Assembly: GCA_903813345.2 (NCBI GenBank)
Contig: CAIIXF020000006.1
Span: forward strand, 39,025,936 to 39,089,935
Reading direction: 5' to 3'
DNA: 64,000 bases
Source: Owenia fusiformis
Lineage: Eukaryota > Annelida > Polychaeta > Sabellida > Oweniidae
Shown: piece by piece, positions 58,437-64,000 of the stretch
How the letters are laid out: every line of letters begins with the position of its first letter
Numbering within the stretch: position 1 is the stretch's first letter
The notes under the pieces: model-generated
What the model saw: the letters and a program-made list of their open reading frames with translations, nothing else
Told to the model about the DNA's origin: nothing
The model's database searches: none
Program-made: the position numbers and the translations under genes

Positions 58437-59782
58437 GGTTTTGTGTAAAAAACGGGTGACCAGGTACCTTACGTTCCTAGCAGGGTTATGAGTTTATTTA
58501 TTACGTTGGATCTAAACCATACATGTACGTTATTTTCGACGTCACGTTTTGAGGTTATTTCACATCGTAAGAACGTTTTGACGACGTTAACTTTTATCGT
58601 TAAAATAAAGTCGGTAATGAATCGATTTAGTGAGAACATAACGTCTTTGTAACGTTTTCTTAACTTACAAATATTTTGAAGCCATTTCCACAATGTTGAG
58701 ATTAAACGTTTGTGTTACGTCGAAAATTAACCAATGTGGTAAAAATGAAACGTTCCTGTTACGTTTTCTACACTAACAAACTTTACTAACATGTTTCTAC
58801 AACGTACTTTTTATACCATCCATCGACGTTTTGCTGAATATTTAAATAACGTCAGATCAATACGGTACATGAACGTCATTATGGACGTCACGTTTTGAGA
58901 TTATTTCACATCGAAAAAAACGTTTTGACAACGTTAAATGTTAACGTTAACAATAAGTCGGAAATGAACCGATTTAGTGAGAACACAACGTTTTTATAAC
59001 ATTTTTTCCTTCAACAAATATTTTGATATTAAAGGGGCAACAAGGACTGTAGAGAGAAAATTTGAAAATTAAATTTTTTTCTGACCTATCAGGTCAATAT
59101 TTGACTTTAATTAACACCTTCTTTGACATACCTATTTTCATAAAATGCATCCAAAACTATCAATTTCAGCATTAAGAAGTGTAAATTCAGTTCAATAAGC
59201 TTCTATAAAGGTAGTCCCTCTCATAGATTTTTAAGATTCACCACGTTTCATATCAGCTGAAGGGGGTTTCTTTGTAGATAATGAAAATATATGTTAGTCT
59301 TGAAATATCCAAACTTAAATATATGTTGACACTGGACGATGATTGTTGAATTGTTGCAGCTTTAAAAGTCTGTTTCGACAACGTTGAATTTTAACGTTTG
59401 ATTTACGTCGCATATGGACCGATGTGGTAAAAATCAAACATTCCTGTTATGTTTTCCACACTAACGAACTTTATCGTTACCGTGTCTCATGTTACGTTGG
59501 CTCGACGTTTAAGGAACGAAAATATGCAACGTCTTCTAGGAACTTATATGCAACTTATGAGCAATGTGACATGGACGTCACTGTTTGCTGGATCGATTAT
59601 TTTAAAAAGTACTGTCTCTTATAGCGTAAAAAATATCGAGCAGTAGTGCACTCGGTAGGCTAAGTCTGTTAAGTCAATTCGCTACTATATATCGCGAAAA
59701 ATGTGAAACTTTGAAAGTTGGTAACCCTGCTAGGAACGTTAGGTACCCGGTTACCCGGTCACCCGTTTTTTTACACAAACCC
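58437..59782. mobile_element. 1.35 kb inverted-repeat element
   Basis: Left end GGTTTTGTGTAAAAAACGGG and, on the other strand, right end GGGTTTGTGTAAAAAAACGG; the arms continue to cgttcctagcagggtta. The interior is rich in AACGTT words, and 59030-59255 is related to 48150-48350. The paralogous flank of gene A (at about 20235, aaggccttgagacgacc) lacks it. No coding capacity. Confidence 0.75.
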
Positions 59783-60639
59783 TGAGACGACCTTGACCCA
59801 TAAACATTGACTTTACCGCAGGTCGGCTAATCATGAGTCACCAAGGGTCATAGTATCCTTCAAGTGCCTTAAAACGCTAAATATTTAGATTTCGACCTTT
59901 GACCTTGAGACCAATTAAACGCTGACCCTGACTTCAGGTCACCTATTCACCACAATAATCCCCAAATGCCTTTAACTCCAAATACAAAGATATTGACCTG
60001 TGACCTTGGAATGACCTTGACCGATTAAGTTTTAAAGTCAGATACTTAGATATTGACATTTTACCTTTGCATGACCTTGACCTTCGCGTTTCAGCTTTTG
60101 ATTTGGGCTAGAGTTCCATTCACTTACATGCTAAAATCTTTGAAAAGTGGCTTAATTTCATGATTTATCAAAAAGTGTTAGTTGAATCTGCATTAAACGT
60201 GAATGATATACCACACGATGGCCATATTTATGTACATGTTGTGATTAAACATGCTAATGTTGGTTGACATACAATTTATCCAAGGTTTTAAAGAATTTTA
60301 GCATTGCATCTATGGAGATTTGGCCCAAGTTTTTTTTAAATTGTCATAGAAAATTATTCAAAATTACACAACTGTGTAAATCAAAGCTATTATAGGAGAA
60401 AACATTTCACTGAATTCAAATATGCCATTTAAAAGAAGGTGATGGAAGTCATTAGAGGTTTAATATGCGAATCTCTTAAAAATTCACGAAAACGAGGTTT
60501 AGCGATATTTCAAAAGCTATATTGAAACTATACTATTGCAAAATCAAGGGGTTGCACTCTTACCACAGACACATACATATTAGTTGTGTAAGCGAAATTA
60601 TGAGCAAACTTTTGTGATTTAAAATAGAGTCCGCATCTT

Positions 60640-60916
60640 ACTCTGTTTAAGGTAATTTCTTGTTTTCGGGAAATATGAGTTTAGAAGTTGAATTGAAGTC
60701 ATTAAAGTTTGAAGATTTGTTTTTGATTTTACTTTTGAACATAGAGATGGTGGAAATAGACAGGAGAATAGACCTCTCTTCTGGAGATAACCTATTCCAT
60801 TCACAGATCAATCTTAGCAGTGGTCCATTGATTAGTCGTGCGCTTGATTTAACAGGTATTTGGAAAGAACACGAAAAGATGGAACTATTAACAAGACATC
60901 GTCGGAGTCCCCACAT
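60640..60916 (-). pseudogene. LINE-type reverse transcriptase 3' end remnant
   Basis: On the - strand, LICEWNRLSPEERSI followed by MFKSKIKNK resembles the WNxLPxxI...FKxxLK end of non-LTR retrotransposon ORF2. Short, and no catalytic motif present. A run of G/C bases at 60926-60935 lies just upstream of it. Confidence 0.45.
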
Positions 60917-60935
60917 GACCTTTTTGGGGGGGGGG

Positions 60936-63230
60936 GATTTTGTTTTAATTTTTTAAATACCTTTTTAAAATCAACCAAACATTTCTTTGTATAACTATAA
61001 TATTGAGAGGTCTAAAACATGTTGTATATGCTATTTTGTTCCAACAAGGAAAGACATTTTATTCCATTCTCAAGAATTGGTAGAAATGAGCAAAAAAAAT
61101 TGCACTAAAAAAACAAAAAATGTTAACAAAAACAGTTATATAAAATATTTCTAAATAATTTTCGCATTAAATTGTTGTCAATCAGTCAACATTACACAAA
61201 ATACCGTGTTTTTTTACAGAATGTTTTCAATGACTGGTTTAAGAGAAAAACATTGTTGAATTCAGTTCTCCATATCGATACCAATCCTTTTCCCAAACTT
61301 GTTTGTTCTAAATCTGGCAAGAGCCAAAAATCAGATTTTTTGAAGTGTTGCTATTGTTGTACAACCTCAATGTTATTATGAGAAATAAATTGATTAGACG
61401 AAAAAATAACTGAAGTGGTAGCGTAAAGGGTTGAGTGAAAGAATGTATTGCCATATAACAAAAATACAGATTTTGCATTTGACTGCTGCCGTAATGCCAT
61501 TTTTTCACCAAACATCCTGATGTCACAATGGAGAATTTACATGAACAGTGCGAAACATTAACTAAAAATATAATGTGAACTCCCTTACACACCCATTTTC
61601 CCTCTCGGCATATCTTTGAAGAGGTACACTATCTTATGTATGAAACTTTAAATTCCAAAAGTTGATGTCCCAACGATCATGGAACTAGTGTTAAAATATC
61701 GGGTGTCCCAAAAGTATTTTTCTGGAAATGATGAACCAAATGAATTAGAAATTTCAACAAAATAGCCCAAGAGTATCATTAGCAAGTTTTCAAAATATAA
61801 AAAATCAAGTAAATATTCTGAGACCTCTGTAGTGTTTGTGACTGCTATCGGGTAAAAACACCTGTCAATCAGTCAAAATAGCTTGTCTGTGTGGCATGTA
61901 TATATGTCTAATTTATTTGTTTCATTCTCAAAATTCATTGGAGGCGATATTGTTAGAATACATACGAAAAGGTTTGCTTGGTAATGGATCAATAAGTGAC
62001 TTTAACTTTGATATTGGTTATTGTGACATACTTTCTTTAATTCAAATACACACACATAATATAAGACCAATATCTACATATTCATAGCACTAGCGGAATA
62101 TACCCTACAGTGCCTCAAATAAAATAATTTGGCTCATCCATTGCTGAGAAATTACTTGTCGAAGTGCTTCCAATTTTTGATACATACGCAATGAAGTTCT
62201 CATGGCATTGCTCCGATATGGGTTCTTTTGGCATGATATCTTGAATTAATTAGTACTCATAACTAATTCACCTGAACTATTTTCACGTTTTCGTACCTTG
62301 ATACTCTTGGGCTACGTTGTACAAATTTTAGTAAAGGGGGGCGAGTTGTTTGTAGAATGAATCGGGGGATTTTTTCATGAATTTCGCTTATGTTTTTTAT
62401 CCAAAAAACATCAATACATTTTAAAACATTTTGTTTACTTTAAGATTACACCATGTAATCCAAAAATATATTTCTCATTTTCAAAGGTAATCCATGGATT
62501 AACACCCAGGTATTTTTATTATTCAAACTTCAGAGGGCTGGGAATCATTGATGCTCAACGCTTTTGAATACGATAAATGCTGTTTTAAATAGGTTTTACG
62601 TATGCCAATGATTTCTCAAATAATTATGTAAGCTGAATGCATTCCTTAATCCCTAGAATGCCTATCATATAACATTCTTTTGTCTTGGCCACTTAATATG
62701 TTTTGTTGCTGTCTGATCATCAAATCAAATTGTTGTTATTTAAAGATCTCAGTCAAATCTGGTGAAACAGCACAACATTAACCTAAATAGCACAAGTACA
62801 TATTATGTAACTCATCCATAATATTTCATGCATCAGGTATTAAGGCTTAGGGGATTAACTTTTACACATAAACTGAACTGACAGATGTGTATGCTTCCAG
62901 GATTGTAAGAATTCAAAACTTGTTGATAGCCATATTTTCCTGAATGTGACATCAAGATATTATGGCATTTATGAGTGGTAAAACATGAAAAAAAGCATTT
63001 TCATTTAAAATTAGCATATGATTTGAATTGATGTCAAGAAATGTATTAGTTAACTGTATCCGTTTTACATCCATTGCAGTTGGCTACATTATAAGACAAG
63101 GCATTCACATGCAAAATGTCAACACCTGCCATTTGTTACAGACACCAACTGCCAAATGATAAACACCAACCACTGAACACCGTCCACAAAAAAGTTTGAG
63201 ACCATAAAAAAATTAGTACCGTGGGTACTG
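60936..63230. other. Intergenic sequence
   Basis: No gene recognised. A possible old inverted repeat, atagcccaagagtatca (about 61763-61779), has its partner tgatactcttgggctacg at about 62298-62315, and a gggtgtcccaaaagt mariner-type end lies at about 61701. Otherwise AT-rich. Confidence 0.35.
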
Positions 63231-63269
63231 GGCTCACATGGTGTTGCTCAAAAGTGAAAATAAAAAAGA

Positions 63270-64000
63270 CGGGTATAATTTCTTGAAGATTTTTTGTGAC
63301 AAAATTATTTCATACAACTACTCTTTACAAAGACATGGCTTTTTACAATGCAGGACACCTGAACTTATTTGTAAAGCTAGAAAATGGGCCAAAAGTGAAT
63401 TTCCCGAGACAAAAATGGTGGCCATTTTGAAATTAGGCGAGATTTTGAAGCAGGAGTCGCAGTTTTTTTTTCTTTATTGATGTTGAACAAAATTATTTTA
63501 AATCGGGAATCCTATCTATACAGAGGATTTAAAAAGTGTTGACAGAGGTTTAAAACTTGCCACTTTTTTGGACTGACTGAGAGACAGATGGACGAATCAA
63601 TGTTAACTAAAATGGCTGAAAATTAAAAAAAAACTGATATAATATTTTGCCGATTTTTTGTAACAAAATTATTTCATACAACTACTCTTTACAGTGACAT
63701 GGCTTTTTACAATGCAGGACAGCTGAAATTATTTGTAAAGCTAGGAAATGGGCCAAAAGTGAATTTCGCGAGACAAGAATGGTGACCATTTTGAAAATAG
63801 GCGAGCTTTTGAACCAAGAGTCATAGGAGAGTTTTTTTGTATTGATGTTGAACAAAATTAACTTAAAACAGGAATCCTATCGACAGAGGGTTTAAGGCAA
63901 ATGGTCCAAAAGTGGATTTTGCGAGACAGATGGACAAATCAATGTTAACTAAAATGGCTGAAAATAAAAAAATGGATATAATTTTTTGCTGATTTTTCGT
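63270..64000 (+). repeat. Tandem repeat, units of about 330-370 bp, running off the window
   Basis: acaaaattatttcatacaac / tactctttaca, gggccaaaagtgaatttc and atcaatgttaactaaaatgg recur in order in two units (about 63277-63640 and 63641-63975), and a third begins at about 63976. The 80-codon frame at 63238-63480 is part of the repeat. Confidence 0.75.

Noticed and set aside
60660-60956. 98-codon + strand frame
   Set aside because: The opposite strand over the same bases reads a LINE-like WN..LS..FKSK pattern, so the + frame is most likely its shadow.
63238-63480. 80-codon + strand frame
   Set aside because: Part of a tandem repeat whose second unit carries stops in the same frame.

Overview
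This is a window of animal (metazoan) nuclear DNA: AT-rich, intron-dense, full of short interspersed elements, with no prokaryotic gene organisation. Its only confident protein-coding content is one gene family present three times in tandem on the + strand. The family resembles the calcium-dependent beta-propeller enzyme diisopropyl fluorophosphatase (DFPase, SMP-30/gluconolactonase-like fold) known from squid. That match, together with dispersed GACCTTGACC-type repeats, makes a mollusc or other lophotrochozoan the best guess. The organism assignment is inference.

Each gene has eight exons with GT-AG introns and the same intron phases. Exon 1 encodes a signal peptide. Exons 2-3 encode a small cysteine-rich domain of two CxxxC...CxxxC hairpin-like units. 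Exons 4-8 encode the propeller enzyme of about 290 residues. Gene A spans 1302-19835 (380 aa predicted, reading frame open through all eight exons). Gene B spans 22578-35285 and is a decayed copy, with an in-frame TGA in exon 4, a 1-base deletion in exon 6 and a decoy copy of the exon 2 acceptor. Gene C spans 37943-57403 (382 aa predicted, open throughout), but the residue aligned with catalytic Asp229 of DFPase is Asn. The products are predicted to be secreted, disulfide-bonded and N-glycosylated. None of the short open frames outside these exons looks like an independent host gene.

The rest is intron and intergenic DNA filled by mobile elements. Recognisable items are: mariner/Tc1-like remnants with TA target duplications (11.1-12.1, 12.5-13.6 and 55.2-56.2 kb); a 4.5 kb element with long terminal inverted repeats in intron 1 of gene C (38.1-42.7 kb); a fold-back structure of about 7.3 kb with 1.33 kb arms in intron 5 of gene C (46.3-53.7 kb); a terminal-inverted-repeat element with a 9-bp target duplication in intron 6 of gene A; a 1.8 kb element bounded by direct repeats of about 465 bp in intron 6 of gene B; a 53-bp minisatellite (36.2-36.6 kb); a satellite of about 93 bp (24.7-25.2 kb); a LINE 3' end remnant (about 60.65-60.92 kb); and several tRNA-like pieces. 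Because the three genes are paralogous, each acts as an empty-site control for insertions in the others, so several insertions can be dated as later than the triplication.

Layout: 0.75-1.3 kb upstream block of gene A; 1.3-19.8 kb gene A; 19.8-21.6 kb 3' flank; 21.6-35.3 kb gene B with its upstream block; 35.3-37.7 kb flank with the minisatellite; 37.7-57.4 kb gene C with its upstream block; 57.4-64 kb 3' flank with palindromic repeats, a 1.35 kb inverted-repeat element, the LINE remnant and a tandem repeat running off the window end.
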